A DNA stretch of 64,000 bases from Euryodendron excelsum (lineage: Eukaryota; Streptophyta; Magnoliopsida; Ericales; Pentaphylacaceae). The translations under genes were made by a program, and so were the position numbers. How positions within the stretch are numbered: position 1 is the first letter of the stretch; each line of letters opens with the position of its first letter. Where the stretch lies: positions 31,663,501-31,727,500 of the forward strand of contig CM065384.1 of the NCBI GenBank assembly GCA_033060915.1, read 5' to 3'. This document shows, in pieces, positions 26,001 through 37,820 of the stretch. The notes under the pieces were generated by a model. The model was not told the origin of the DNA, ran no database searches, and was given only the letters and a program-made list of their open reading frames with translations.

Positions 26001-29000
26001 AAAATTTTAAATTTGGGATAATACAACTTATTGTTTAGGTATATAGCACTGTGTTTTGGTGCATTTTTCTATGTTTTAGTGTGTTTTAATTGTAACAATA
26101 ATGTTTCGTTATTCCACTAGTGTTTCGTTTTGGTCCTTTAGGAAATGGAAACATTTCGGCCGTTTCGATGGAAACAAATGGAAATTTTGTTCCTTGGTCA
26201 TGAGAGAAGTATAGTGCCTCTAAGTCAGTAACTTTGCTAAGACTTCACTTATGAGTAACTTTTTTGATTCTCAAACTTACAAATACTCCTTAAAATTGGG
26301 AATTACCTTTACGAATGTTAACCATTGAAACGTAGAGCATATCCCAAATAATATACTTGTTGCCCAAACCTCATCAACATGCTCTGAATCCAAATATCAA
26401 TTTGAAAAGTAGAATATAATTCAGAAAGGCCTGAGTTTTTATCAAATGACTTGCAGTCCTTATTTTGTTAGTCCTTTAATGGAGGAGCTCCTATTATATT
26501 GCTTTTACTTGTTCGGATTATTTGTGCCTGTGTCGGATGTCAATTGTCAGTCAAGGCTGCATTGAGACTTGACTAGTTTCTCACTATATATATGAACTAG
26601 TTTTATGCTTGTACGATGCACGGGATTTTTTTTTCTACGTTATTATCAATATATTTTTAGTTACATTTTCTAATTTTTCTAATTTAATTAAGTAAAATGT
26701 GAAATGAATAGAGTGATTCAAGGAAATGAAACTCAGTTGTTTGCATAGATAAAATAATGGAGAAGGCTAGCTAATGTTGATTTCAATTAGAAGAATGACT
26801 TAATTATTATATTTATGACATTTACTAACAAAGCAATATAATGATCAATAATACATGTATTTAGTAGAAGGACTTAAATTGATTGTGAAGATGCATATTA
26901 TATGAATTTGATGAATGTAGTAGATAGTGGCATAAGTAAAAAACCCAACTTTTACAAAAAATATATGTATGAATAATTATTATATAATAAAAAAGCATGT
27001 ATTTAAGTCGATAGTTGAAGAAACTAAGAAGATACTTAACTCTCTCAAAATTCTCGTTAAATTTTAAGGATTTAAAAATGTATTTGTTTTCCTTAATCAC
27101 TTATTATCACATTTCTTTGGATTGTCCTCCTTATCACATTTCTTTTATAACTTGAATAATTTCGAAAACCGGGTTTAAGAATTCTTACTAAATTGGATGC
27201 ATTTCATCTAAAAATAAATTATAAATTGTTTAAAAAATATGTATTTCACAATTACTTATTAAATCACATAGGGATGACAATCCAAATAGATTAAAAAACA
27301 AAAAGTGAAAAGAATCAAAAACAAAGTATGCCACATGTCACAATCACTTAAATCAATAATTGAAACATTTTATCTAGATTTAGCAGATACAATGAACAAT
27401 GACATGAATTTTAACCATTTTTTTAATATTCCATGAATGAAATAATATTTTAAATGCAAGAATGCATGTATTTAAGATAATAGTTGAAGAAACTAAGAAG
27501 AGAGTCAACTGACTTTTGGAATTCATAGTAAATGCAAATGTATAGTTTTGAAGAAAATAAAATATATTAAACATTAATATAAGTATAAGGAATGCATGTA
27601 TTTAAGGAAATTAAAAAGGCAGTTAACTATATGCATGTGTTTAAGGAAATTAAAAAGATGGTCAACTACTTATTAAAAAAAAAAAAGAAAGTCAAGTGAC
27701 TTTATTAATATACATGAATAAACACAAATACAATAAATCTTATGTTCATGTACTAATCAATATATGTACATGAGCCTAAAATACATGTACTAACATAAAT
27801 GTAGACAGAAACACATCAACACAATGTAGTAACATGGATAAATAAATAAACCAAGAATAAAGCAATCAGCCACAAATATATGTATATATATAACAATTAC
27901 AACATATATTGAAAATGAAAAACCCACAGTGAGCCATGTGTCTTAAAGACGAATTATTAACCTAATGAGATAATTGTAAAGTATGGAGATAATGAAGCTT
28001 CTTTTCATTTGAATTTTATAAATACAACATAGAGTGTATCATACTCTTTTATCTAGACAAACACCCTAGATATATGAAGTAAATAAGTACAGTGAGTCAT
28101 AGTCCAAGAAAATAGATAAATGCACTAACTAAAGCGGCAACTAAACAATTATTTTTCCTTTTTTATTTTTTAAACAAAACTTTAGAGTCACTCAAAATGA
28201 GCTACTTGTCGTAACCACAGAGATAGCAGTCTCGTTTTTATATTGTATATAGATAGTTATAGAGATAGATATAGATATAGATATAGATGGATTTGTATTT
28301 ATTCAAACTTATGTATATGCACATATAGGGAAATGCAGAGAATCACCACTTACCTTTCCTCTGTTCTCCCAATTCTAGATCACCAAGTAGTGAAGAATGC
28401 CTTCTATTAGTTGCCAAAAGCATCTGATGAACCCTAATGGCATGCATAATTTCCTTTCTTGAATTATTCTGGCTTCTTTTTCGGTTCTAAGTAAAGTCAT
28501 GACAATCCATCTGAAGAGGCAATCAGGAATCCATCCTTAGTTCAGGCTATTAAATTGACGTGCTAAGGTCATGTTATTGGCTTTGTTTTAGTCCTCCCCT
28601 ACAGTATGTCAAGATTTCAAGAAGAGCCCGAGAGGTAAATTTGACTCGCTGTACAAATTATAGGATCGGAAATAGTAGGAGCATTGTTGGATAAAAGATG
28701 TGGCAATTTGCATGGACTTTGAATGCTTGGCTCATTTTATTGCTTGGCTTTGGGGATCATTGCTTCTGATGTGCAGATTATAGTAGATTCATTGGACATC
28801 TCCATTATTGAGTTTTGTTACATTTGTGTGCATGCTTTAGGATTGAAAGCTTTAAAGTTCCCTGCGAAGTCTCTGACTGTTGATCTGGGCTTCTGACCTG
28901 CCTTCTTTTATCTTTTTCTCTTTTTTTCTTTTTTTTTTTTTTTTTTTTTTGATATTTTCTTTTCCTCTATGCACCGGTTACCCCACTTCTATCCGTTGTA

Positions 29001-30073
29001 TATGTGAACAAACCCATTCAAAGGATTGCTTCTTGATTTATTCTCCTTGTCTGGTTCTGCGTGCGGTCAGTTTTGGGTTAGGACTGTTCTTATTGCCATC
29101 TATCTTGTTAATTGATTGCAGTTTTTCTTCTTGTTTAAAAATTTCAACAACTTTATAAACCTTCTGATTAAGTTTATTTGTATGTTTCTCATGTATCAAT
29201 TTTTGTGTCCAATTAATTTTGAAATTTGTTCCATAATATTCACAAAGGTTTGGATGACGCATTCTTGAGGTTTGTACAATATTTTCTGGCCCTTAGTTGC
29301 ATTATTCATGGTTGTAAATAAAATTGAGCTTTACTGAGGATGGGAAGAATTGATGGCAAGCCTTACTAAATGCTTGTTTGCTATCTGCGTGATGTCTCTC
29401 AGGTTGGTTTACTTCTGCTGGAATCTTTATTGTTGCTTGGTTATTTTTCCTTGTTCCACCGTGAAAATCAAGCTGTCCTTCGATGGGGAAAGAGCCCTAC
29501 GATTCTTCATAAGGTTAGTGGGTCTTTCATAAAACTTGTTTCATCTCTTGATCAAATTATTCAGAAAATCTAAATGTTGAAGTGGAAGAGCAGGTATGCG
29601 ATCTGCCATTCGTGTTCTTCAGTGATCCAGAGTTGATGCCAATCTTGGCTGGCACACTGGTTGCAGCCTGCTTCTGTTGTGAGCAGAACAAGGGTGTGGT
29701 TCAGCTAGAACTCAGTACCGATATGCTTCTTTCCTTGCTAAGATCATGCCGAAATGGTTTGCCTAGTGAGTCTAATCAGTTGGGCCCTGAATCTAGAAAA
29801 CATCAAGTTCAAGGCGACATGCCCCTCAGATCCAGCCGTTACAATCTGAGAAGCACTCGAAAAGGTGGTGCTTCGGGGAACAGCGCCAGAACTAGCAAGA
29901 TGCGAAACCAGAAAGATAGCAAAGCATTCAAACCCTGTGAAGAAATGTCTCTGAAGCAAAACCAGTCAGCTTCAGAAGCTTCGGCTACTTTGATGTTGCA
30001 CTCCAGATTTTCTGGGAGTTTTATTGACAGAGCAGAGCAGTTTTTTGTAGCAGAAATCACCAGTTTTGAGTAA
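14052..30073 (+). CDS. SCAPER-like protein (S-phase cyclin A-associated protein in the ER, plant form), eight exons
   Basis: Exons join in phase: 14052-14111, 16814-18148, 19669-21489, 21719-22813, 24751-24855, 25028-25117, 29403-29513, 29594-30073. They give about 1698 residues with the stop at 30071. All introns are GT-AG. The first exon encodes MESSGEAGDDQGSGWLQVKK. The SCAPER N-terminal domain lies near residues 375-450 (RLWCFLFENLNRAVDELY). Residues about 710-940 form a long charged coiled coil rich in Glu, Lys and Arg. Exon 4 (1073-1437) is a helical leucine-rich region, and the tail from about 1610 is basic and low in complexity. Human SCAPER is a cytosolic/ER-associated protein that binds cyclin A. 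It also acts with TTC5 to bring the CCR4-NOT deadenylase to ribosomes making tubulin, so that tubulin mRNA is degraded. Whether the plant protein does this is unknown. No frameshift or early stop was seen, so it looks functional. Confidence 0.88.
14112..16813 (+). other. Intron 1 of the SCAPER-like gene
   Basis: This 2.7-kb intron has donor AAG|GTGCCA and acceptor TATTCAG|AAG. It is rich in T tracts, especially 16380-16560. Several open frames occur (14143-14361, 15230-15505, 16388-16660), but they are T-rich and unrelated to known proteins. I see no transposon boundary here. Confidence 0.7.
18149..19668 (+). other. Intron 2 of the SCAPER-like gene
   Basis: A 1.5-kb intron with donor GGAG|GTGAGC and acceptor GGTGCAG|GTT. 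No coding or repeat structure recognised. Confidence 0.7.
23901..24402. mobile_element. TIR element in intron 4 of the SCAPER-like gene
   Basis: The left end taggaagcacggacac matches the inverted right end taagaaccacggacac at 13 of 16 positions. The interior next to both ends is full of cggacac/gtgtccg motifs, and the middle is AT-rich without coding capacity. About 0.5 kb long, so a MITE-like element. The flanks (taaaaac left, ataaaaa right) do not give a clear target duplication, so the superfamily is uncertain. Confidence 0.6.
25844..26196. mobile_element. hAT-type MITE with perfect 8-bp TSD, in intron 6 of the SCAPER-like gene
   Basis: The flanks gtcatgag at 25836-25843 and 26197-26204 are identical 8-mers. 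The ends caaggatcaaaattt and, inverted, caaggaacaaaattt match at 14 of 15 positions. CAAGG-type ends with 8-bp duplications are hAT characters. The 353-bp interior contains repeated gtttcggaaac-like subterminal motifs and no open frame of note. It is a non-autonomous element. Confidence 0.85.
26597..26628 (-). mobile_element. Helitron-like 3' terminus in intron 6 of the SCAPER-like gene
   Basis: On the minus strand the sequence reads cccgtgcatcgtacaagc, then cataaaactag followed by t. A decayed hairpin (cccgtgc facing gtacaag), a short spacer and terminal CTAG inserted before T is the layout of a Helitron 3' end. The body would extend to higher coordinates, perhaps including the repeats at 26.99-27.64 kb. 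The 5' end (TC) was not found. Confidence 0.45.
26990..27670. repeat. Dispersed gcatgtatttaag repeats in the long SCAPER-like intron
   Basis: Four related segments start near 26994, 27463, 27593 and 27632. Each begins gcatgtatttaag (the fourth gcatgtgtttaag). The first two continue with atagttgaagaaactaagaa and the last two with gaaattaaaaag, then a gttaac/gtcaac motif. The arrangement looks like interior repeats of a transposon. Confidence 0.55.
28250..28289 (+). repeat. gatata-type microsatellite
   Basis: Several units of agatat/gatata lie in the long intron 6 of the SCAPER-like gene, a simple-sequence repeat. No function is inferred. Confidence 0.7.
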
Positions 30074-30273
30074 TGAGTACGAATATGAGTGAAAATAAAA
30101 CTATTATCAGTCGAGTTTCTGCGATATTATCGGCTTTTGGGCACATGATGAGGGGTGGTTCTGGTCTCCATTATTTAATCGACTACAGCAGATTGTTCGG
30201 CAGATTGTCTACTAGAATCAGAGGTGCCAGGCTTGGTTCAGTTTTTGGAAGCTGATAAGCTAAATCTTAAATG

Positions 30274-31600
30274 GTGCTTTTAGGTATAAAATAAATAAAT
30301 TAAAAGAAAGGAAAATACTCTTCAAGCTTGGAACCATGTAATTATTCATTTGTGATAATGTATTGAACTCAATGTAGCATAAGTTGGAATATTTTTGGGG
30401 GGATATGAGGAAGCGTGTAGGATCATGGGTCCAATGCCATGTGGCATGCCATGTTGGTGCCACATCATATCATCCGTGGGCCTTGGTTCTACATCAGCCT
30501 CGGAGGTGACACTTGGACTAATGAGATTTCACCACGGGTCAGTGCTCCTTCCATGTGTCCTAGCATGCGAATTTTGTACAAAATTGAATGCAAATTTTGT
30601 ACAAAATCATATGCAAATTATTTTTCTCTTCCCTTCTCGAGGCATGGGAATGAGTCATTTTTCTTGGAACGTTTCACAGCAACCATATTTTTATGTTAAT
30701 TACATTTTGTACCTTGTACTTTTTACTAAATCTCACTTTAAGATTTTTATTTTTAATTATAATAATTAAATCTTTGCACTTTTAATTTATTGTAATATCA
30801 ACTTTTTAAGAAAATTTGCATATGATAATCACATGGCTGTTTTCAAAGGACAATTATGTAAAATATAATTATTTTTCATTTCAAAGTCTCACAAACATTG
30901 CATGTGAGTTGAATTGAGAGTTTTTGCATGAAATTTAATTATAATGTATACATAACAAAATTAATTACATTAATGATTTTGAAGTGATTTGAAAAAAATT
31001 TGTTATTAATTATAAAAAAAAAATTATAATTTTACATATTTGTCTTTTGAAAAAGGCAAAGTACTTGCCATAAACAAATTTTTGGTCTATTTTTTAAATT
31101 GAAGTTAACATAAAATTAACATTACAACAATGTAGAAGTGTAAGTGTTTAATTATAACAATTGAAAGTGAAGGTCTTGAAGTAGGATTTAGTGTAAAGTA
31201 TAATTAATCATTTTTCAATTCTACAGCAATGCTTCAATCCATTTTCCATTGCTGCGGAGTCAAGAAACTGCTCCATTCCGTAGCTAATAACAGGCCAAGC
31301 AACATTGCAATTTGATCTCAGATCTTTGGGTATTCGAGTCACTGTTATTTCAAATGAAACATAACAGATCCAAGACATGAAGTTTCTTACCTTCCGTATC
31401 TGGTTTTGCTCTTGCTAAAATTCAGCACCCTAGCTTTCACAGTTCCAATTCAGGAGAACAACTTCAACAATATGGCACAAGTCATCAGATGAGAAGCTTT
31501 TAAATGTTGCTAGGAAATAAAAAATATGTTGCAACTTCCATGGTAAACACAACTAAATTCTTCAATCCCGAACAAGAGTGGTTAAAGTAGCAAACTAGCA
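30274..31600. other. Intergenic between the SCAPER-like gene and the ZRANB3-like relic
   Basis: The first bases are the SCAPER-like 3' UTR: a possible polyadenylation signal aataaa lies near 30094, and another near 30290. The rest is AT-rich. An open frame at 30395-30769 resembles nothing I know. Confidence 0.45.
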
Positions 31601-31623
31601 ATTGCCCTAAATGACCCTCCCCC

Positions 31624-31625
<2 letters not shown>

Positions 31626-31677
<52 letters not shown>

Positions 31678-31706
31678 GGTAATTAATATTCGAATCTTGC
31701 ATAAAT

Positions 31707-31745
<39 letters not shown>

Positions 31746-31778
31746 GGTAATTAATATTCGAATCTTGCATAAATTATA
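31626..31778. repeat. Duplicated (GA)n plus 36-bp unit
   Basis: A GA/AG run (31626-31674) is followed by a 36-bp segment starting catggtaattaatattcg. Then a second GA run (31711-31742) is followed by an identical copy (31743-31778). It probably arose by slippage or unequal exchange at the microsatellite. Confidence 0.88.
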
Positions 31779-34700
31779 TAACGCTTGTTACCGACACTGC
31801 CTTCTTAAACTGAAAGCACTTCCTGATCCATCAAGCTATCAATACATTCTCCAAAAAGGCAGCTACACATGCAGTATACCATAACCTTTTCTGTACTTTC
31901 AAAACTCCTCTAATTGTGTAACCTCCAAGGCACCAAATGATTGGTTTACAAGTGCTACTTTTCTTTCGGAGTGCTTTAAGAACTTCGTAGTGCAAAACAG
32001 GAATTGGGGAGGCCATGGAGCAAAAGATGATGTAGAGACTGCTTAAGGTGCTTCATCACTGGTAGGGTTAGCTAGATTCTGAAGTGTTGGGAAAGTTTTC
32101 ATGCTTTCCATTTCCAGAAGCACCATTTCTTGCTCCAGAATATGCACTCCCAGGAACCTTGACCAAAAGCTCCTCCTCAATTGTGTTCTGAATTTCCAGA
32201 TGACCATCTTCCTGAAATTAGTTGGTGCAAAAGACACTATAATTAACCCAATTCCAACATTCCAAGAGACTTAAAGAGTATGTATCTTCGCTTGGAAAAT
32301 AAACTGATATGATAGAGGAACTCCAAGAAATGGTTATGATAAAGGACATGTCTAGACACAGTGCTCTGATGGGTAGATAAGTCAATTTAAGGGAGCTGTA
32401 AGAATACAAATAAATAAAAAGAGGCACTAATTGAAAGATGGATAAACTTTGCCCGCAAAACCGCTTCAACTGAAACTATCTTGCAGAATGCAAGACAGCG
32501 TACCAGCTCAGGTTCCATGGTAACATCATGCTAACGTTGATCCATCATTTTTACCTGATGCCATAGCGTGATATATAATTGACTTGTGCCAGTGGTTTCA
32601 CCAAAAGCACATCAACTAACAATCTTGAATTGCCAACCATTATTAATGACTTATGCAACAAATTGAAGTAATTTATCTGACTAATTAGCAGCCAGTAAAT
32701 TCTATTTGAACGAAATACCTTCATATTAGAATCTGTTTGTTCAGTTTTCTGAATATTTCTGAGGCCATTCATAATGACTTTAAGTTGTTTTCTGGCCTTA
32801 ACCCTTGCTGAATGTCGTTCAGCACATTGGGCAGCAATAACATCAACATGACAAGCCACACAAAGGGTCGTTGATCTCTAGCCTGCATTTGCCTGCAAAA
32901 AATTTAGAAATGAAAATAATCTGAAATCTGAAGGTACTCGATTTTGCTTAGATAGATATGAAATTCAAAGCTTAAGTATTTCACTCATTCCAAAACTTAA
33001 GAAAAGTTTCTACGATAAGGTAACTAAACAGAGGAGGAATTTTGTTTCTGAAGCAAACAGTTGTCACAAGGCACACCAATAGGCAATAACAATAACACTA
33101 GTAGTCATTTCTAGATTGGAAAACTAGGTTATCATCATGTGATCAGCTATAAATTAAGGGCAGTAAACAAGCAGAATTTCAGTTTCAGGCGCAAAGAGAA
33201 ACTTCTGTCAAGAGGCAGCGCAACTAGTAAGAAGATCAACTCCTTCAACATTGAATTGAAAGGCGTAATATGATTTTGCATAGCAAAAGAACCACAAAAA
33301 AAAAAAAAAAAAATGCAAAAAAATACTTGTAACACACCTCCCCCTTGATAGACAGGTACTATGTGGTCCGCATGCCATGCATTGCCCTCAGTTGGGTCAT
33401 GGACAAGCTTGTCAAGTCTCAAATGATGTCATAAAAGGTCACAGATTTCAACACGATTTACAAAGAGAAGATACAAAAGACAAATAACACAAACAGTTTT
33501 TGTTTACAATGTTATCTTCTTGGTTAAGATACATATTGTATACCAATACATTTCCATGATAAACATTTGATGTGAAAATAAGATAAAGCACATTCAATAC
33601 TTTTTTCCAGATGGAAAAGGATGATCAAAATCACACACACAATGACATATCTGTAGGGAGGTCCCATTGCAAGCTCCTTTGGGAAAGACCAACAATACCA
33701 TATGATTCATTTTTCCAAACGAGTTAAACAGTTGACAAGTAAAGGGTTTAGGACATTTTAGATTGTATGTGTGTCAAAGCAGCAAAGAGAAGACCAATTA
33801 GCAAATAAAGGACAAACAAAATTAAGCAATCAATTAAAGCATAACCATCAAAGCTACCCTTTATCAATTGAATACATTTGCATCATATAATGTCAATATC
33901 TCACTTCTTAGCAATCTGAAAAACATTCCACCCACCCCCAAAAAAGGGGAGGTCATGGGGAAGAAAAGAGAAAAAAGATACCTCATGATTAGGTTTCATT
34001 GAAGACAAATGCTTTGACTGTTCTCACTCATCAAGCTACATGTTGAAAAGCCACCCATCAAGAAGATTCATTTTATGCATTTGGAGAACTTATAAATAGC
34101 TATCAGTGACTGCTCAATAGGCTTCTCAATGTCAATCCCCAAAAGCCCACCCAACAAACAAAAGTGATGAACAAAGATTTTCAAAGCAGCACCAAGACAG
34201 ATATCAGCAGGCAAGCAAAAAGGAAGCCATCACTCCGATTCTTCTGCCCATGAAAACCGCAAAATAGCTGGGAAGCATAGGACCTTTGCTCGTGAAACAG
34301 CATGAGATTGTGATTGTCTGGAAAACAGCCCAAGCAAACAAATTAGTAGCATTTAAAGGGAAGTTAAGCAACAAATTTGAAGAAATGTGAATCATATGAC
34401 AATCAAAGTCAGAAGACCAGACAATCTGACACAAGATTATGTAAATGTAGCAACATGAACTAGATTTTCCTATAGGCAATTTACATTGCAAATTGAATAT
34501 TCAGCTAACAGAAAACATCCAGTGCGGACGTCAACTCCTTCAACTAGTTTATAAGCCCCATAACAAAGAAAGAAAACCTGTGGTTGTAGATATCAGAAGT
34601 ATAGTATACACAATGTACATAAAGGGTTCAATATACTCCATATTCTGCAATTTGGAGACCAACTGTGCTGTAACTTACACAGTTCCTCAACTGATGGGCC

Positions 34701-35942
34701 GATTATATAAAGCACTTTTGGCACCTCATGTACAAACAGTCACTAATGTAAATATTACTGCATAGTAACAAGAACCAAGATACTTACCCCAAAAAAAACA
34801 AAAAAAAGGAACCAAGAGCTTATTTTTCTTTTCACACCCACTTGGGCCACCTAATCACGTAGCATAAGGTAATTACCTCACTAAGTAAACTTCAGAAATG
34901 TACAAATGACATCAAATCCATGACTTCCATAAGAAGTTCTTTTACCATGTTGCAATATTAACATCAATACTTAGCAATTGAAATATGCTTGGAAATGGAG
35001 ACTTAATCATTGAATAGTTACCTACTTCAATGTCTTTTTAAATTATTTATATTTAATACAATATAGAACCAAGTTATAACCTCCCTAACCACTTCAGAGC
35101 ATCATGTAATGAAAATATGAAATCCTACATCAAGGTGATGTCATTCACTCACTGGAAAATACAAAAACATGCCACTACAAAGACTGTACAGAAATCCTTC
35201 ATCAAGAGTTTATATTACTTTGATCATTGCCTGAAGTGTTTTTCCAAGCCCCATTTCATCTGCAATGAGACACCGAGTACCCCTTCGTAACGCAAACTAA
35301 CACCTTCAAGTTGGAAAGGCAGCAGCGCATCCAGCAATGTTCTTGAAAGCTTCCAAATTAATTCATCGACCTTCTCATCCGACAAGTGTTCTGGCCTGCA
35401 TGGTATCCATCGCCCTTCCGTGAAGGAATCGAAAGTGTCTCAACAACATTAAGTGTCCCCCAAGGCATCTCTTCAATTTCAATGCCCATACCCTTATAGT
35501 TCTTTAAACATCTAAGAACTGCATCATAGTCCCTAAGTTTATAAACAAAAGCCTTTCCACCACCATGGTTTTGTGTATAGTGCGACAGTACAACCTAATC
35601 AAAAATTGAAGAAACAATAATCAGGAAATGCGATAATTGCTGAATAAATTTTATTTTGCATAGATTTTTTCAGCATTCAACTCAGAGAAAAAGAAGAATG
35701 AAGATGGATTCGGGCACGCTCAAGAGCAACAAAAAAAAAAAAAAAACCATAAAAGACTAACAAAAGTGGCAAAAGTCACATTTTATTAGACCCATAAAAC
35801 TTTGAAAAGAAGAGTAAAAGAAGAAGAAAAGGGGGAAACTGAAAGATATCGACAACCCATGTAAGCAAATTCTTAAGAAATTTACAATTTTTAAACTCAA
35901 GAACATAATCATAAGCGGATAAGCAGTTAGTTGGGGAAGAAG

Positions 35943-36342
35943 TGCTGGGTTTTTGCTCCTTGCCCAATCCCAAATCGGTTGGGAGTGGGAAGGGGGGGCA
36001 AGAACCAAGTCTATTTAAGGAAGGTTAAGTTTCTTTAGTTAAGTGCACCAGTCAATAGCTTAACTAGTAACTTTTGACTTTAGTAAAATTACTCTTGAAG
36101 AGGTGAAAGTTAAAGTGTAACTAGTGGGGAAGCTTAGTGGGTGTCTTTGGGGTGAGGAGAAAAAATTGTGTGATTGTAATAATTTTTCATATAGTGTATT
36201 TTTCTCTAGGCCTGGTGATTTTTCTCCTATTTTGAGAGTTTTCTACGTAAATCCTTGTGTTGTGTTTTTCTCTATTTTTTTTTTATATTTGTCTTTCCTA
36301 TTTCTAAAAGGGGTGTGTTTGGGAGGACCAAAATTCTCAACA
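35943..36342 (+). repeat. 5' LTR of the gag-only Copia element
   Basis: This 400-bp repeat is near-identical to 37821-38233. It contains a T-rich 3' part. An apparent open frame (36124-36384) recurs in the other LTR at 38002-38265 and is not a gene. Confidence 0.92.
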
Positions 36343-36677
36343 AGTGGTATTAAAGCCTTTTCGGTTGTTTTGTTTATTTCTTGAAAATTCTAAGTATGCT
36401 CTGTGGTTGCAGTTTTGATTGATCTTCCACATCAGAAAAGATTTTCTTGAAATTATTAAAGGTTATCCTTTTGGTGGGTTGGAGCTTTGGTGTGGTAGTG
36501 TGGATACGTACAGTCTAAGGACGTTCTGTCTAGGAAATTGGATTTTAAGCGGGACCAGTGTGACCCCTCCAATCTTTCCTGGGAATCTTAAAGTTCTGTC
36601 TAGGAAAGATTTTAATCTTTCTTGGGAACTTACTTAGTGAGTACTATTCATTTCTACGGTCAAAATTCATCAAGGTA

Positions 36678-37427
36678 ATGTTAGGAAGTAGGGCTTCAAA
36701 TCCTATCAGATTCGATGTGGAGAAATTTGATGAGCGAATCAATTTTAGCTTGTGGCAAGTGCAAGTGAGGGATGTTTTGATTCAATCAGGATTACACAAT
36801 GCGTTGAAAGGCAGACTAATCCCTGAAGTTAGCAGTGATACTAGCGTGAGCAGATCTGGAATGAGCGATGAAGATTGGAAAGATACGGATTTGAGAGCAG
36901 CAAGTGCAATATGTTTGTGCCTGGTCAAGAATGTTCTTGCAAATGTGCATGGAATATCTACGGCAAAAGAACTCTGGGAAAAACTTGAAGAGTTGTATCA
37001 GACGAAGGGCGTCTCGAATCGGGTGTATCTAAAGGAGTAGTTTTATACACTACGGAAGAGTGAAGGTACAACTATCTCAGATCATTTAAGTGTTCTCAAT
37101 GGCATCGTCTCTGAAGTCGAATCTATTGGAGTTAAAATTGAAGATGAGGATCAAGCTTTAAGGCTCATCTGGTCTTTTCCATCTTCCTATGAGCATATGA
37201 AACCTATTTTGATACATGGAAAGGAGAAAATAATTTTTTCAGAGGTTACTAGCAAACTGTTTTCTGAAAAGAGAAGACTAGGCGGTGAAAGTAATCATTC
37301 ACTTGAGAACCTAGCAGTGGCAGCTGGTGATTGGAAGAAGAATTCCATGAAGAAGAAAGTAGTCTGCTGGGTGTGTAGACAATCTAGGCACGTCAAGAAA
37401 AATTGTCCAAAAGTTGGAGCTGATTAG
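36678..37427 (+). pseudogene. Copia gag with one in-frame stop
   Basis: The frame starts MLGSRASNPIRFDVEKFD (36678) and follows the gag pattern: FSLWQVQVRDVLIQSGL, then ISTAKELWEKLEELY. A TAG at 37038-37040 stands where the family usually has Gln before FYTLR. The same frame then continues to a zinc knuckle CWVCRQSRHVKKNC (intact CCHC) and stops at 37425-37427. Apart from the single stop the frame of about 250 codons is open. Gag coats and packages the element RNA; this one could be used only by readthrough or in a non-mutated sister copy. Confidence 0.88.
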
Positions 37428-37820
37428 GCAAAATGCTCTAAGTCAGTGCATGGAAATACTGATAATGAAGCTAACATTGTGTCTCTCTGCATAAACAGTG
37501 ATGTCGCATGATAGAGGATGAGTTACTATTATCAAGTCCACAAGTTTGCGCGCGCACGAGCATTGGTTTGGCGTTGATGCAAGATGTGTGGTGGAAATTC
37601 ATGTCGATAGCTGATGAACTTCCAGGAAAGCCAAATATGAAAGTTACACCATAATTTTTCAGCAAGGTTGTTTTCCGACATGGGCCGAAGTGAAATGCTT
37701 GGAATTGATTTATTCTGAGTGCATATGCTTTTATGGTGGAGCATGATAGTAGACGCTATAAAGATCTTCATCAAGGTGGAGTGCGGCTATGGGATCAGTT
37801 AAAGTCGTAAAAGTGGAGAT

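Noticed and set aside
31626..31778. Regular repeats that could suggest a CRISPR-like array
   Set aside because: They are a microsatellite with one duplicated neighbour; plant nuclear DNA, no spacer structure.
33420..35200. Search for the missing helicase exons of the ZRANB3-like gene
   Set aside because: No DEAH box or later SNF2 motif was found in any minus-strand frame; the frame 34204-34491 has no resemblance to the family.
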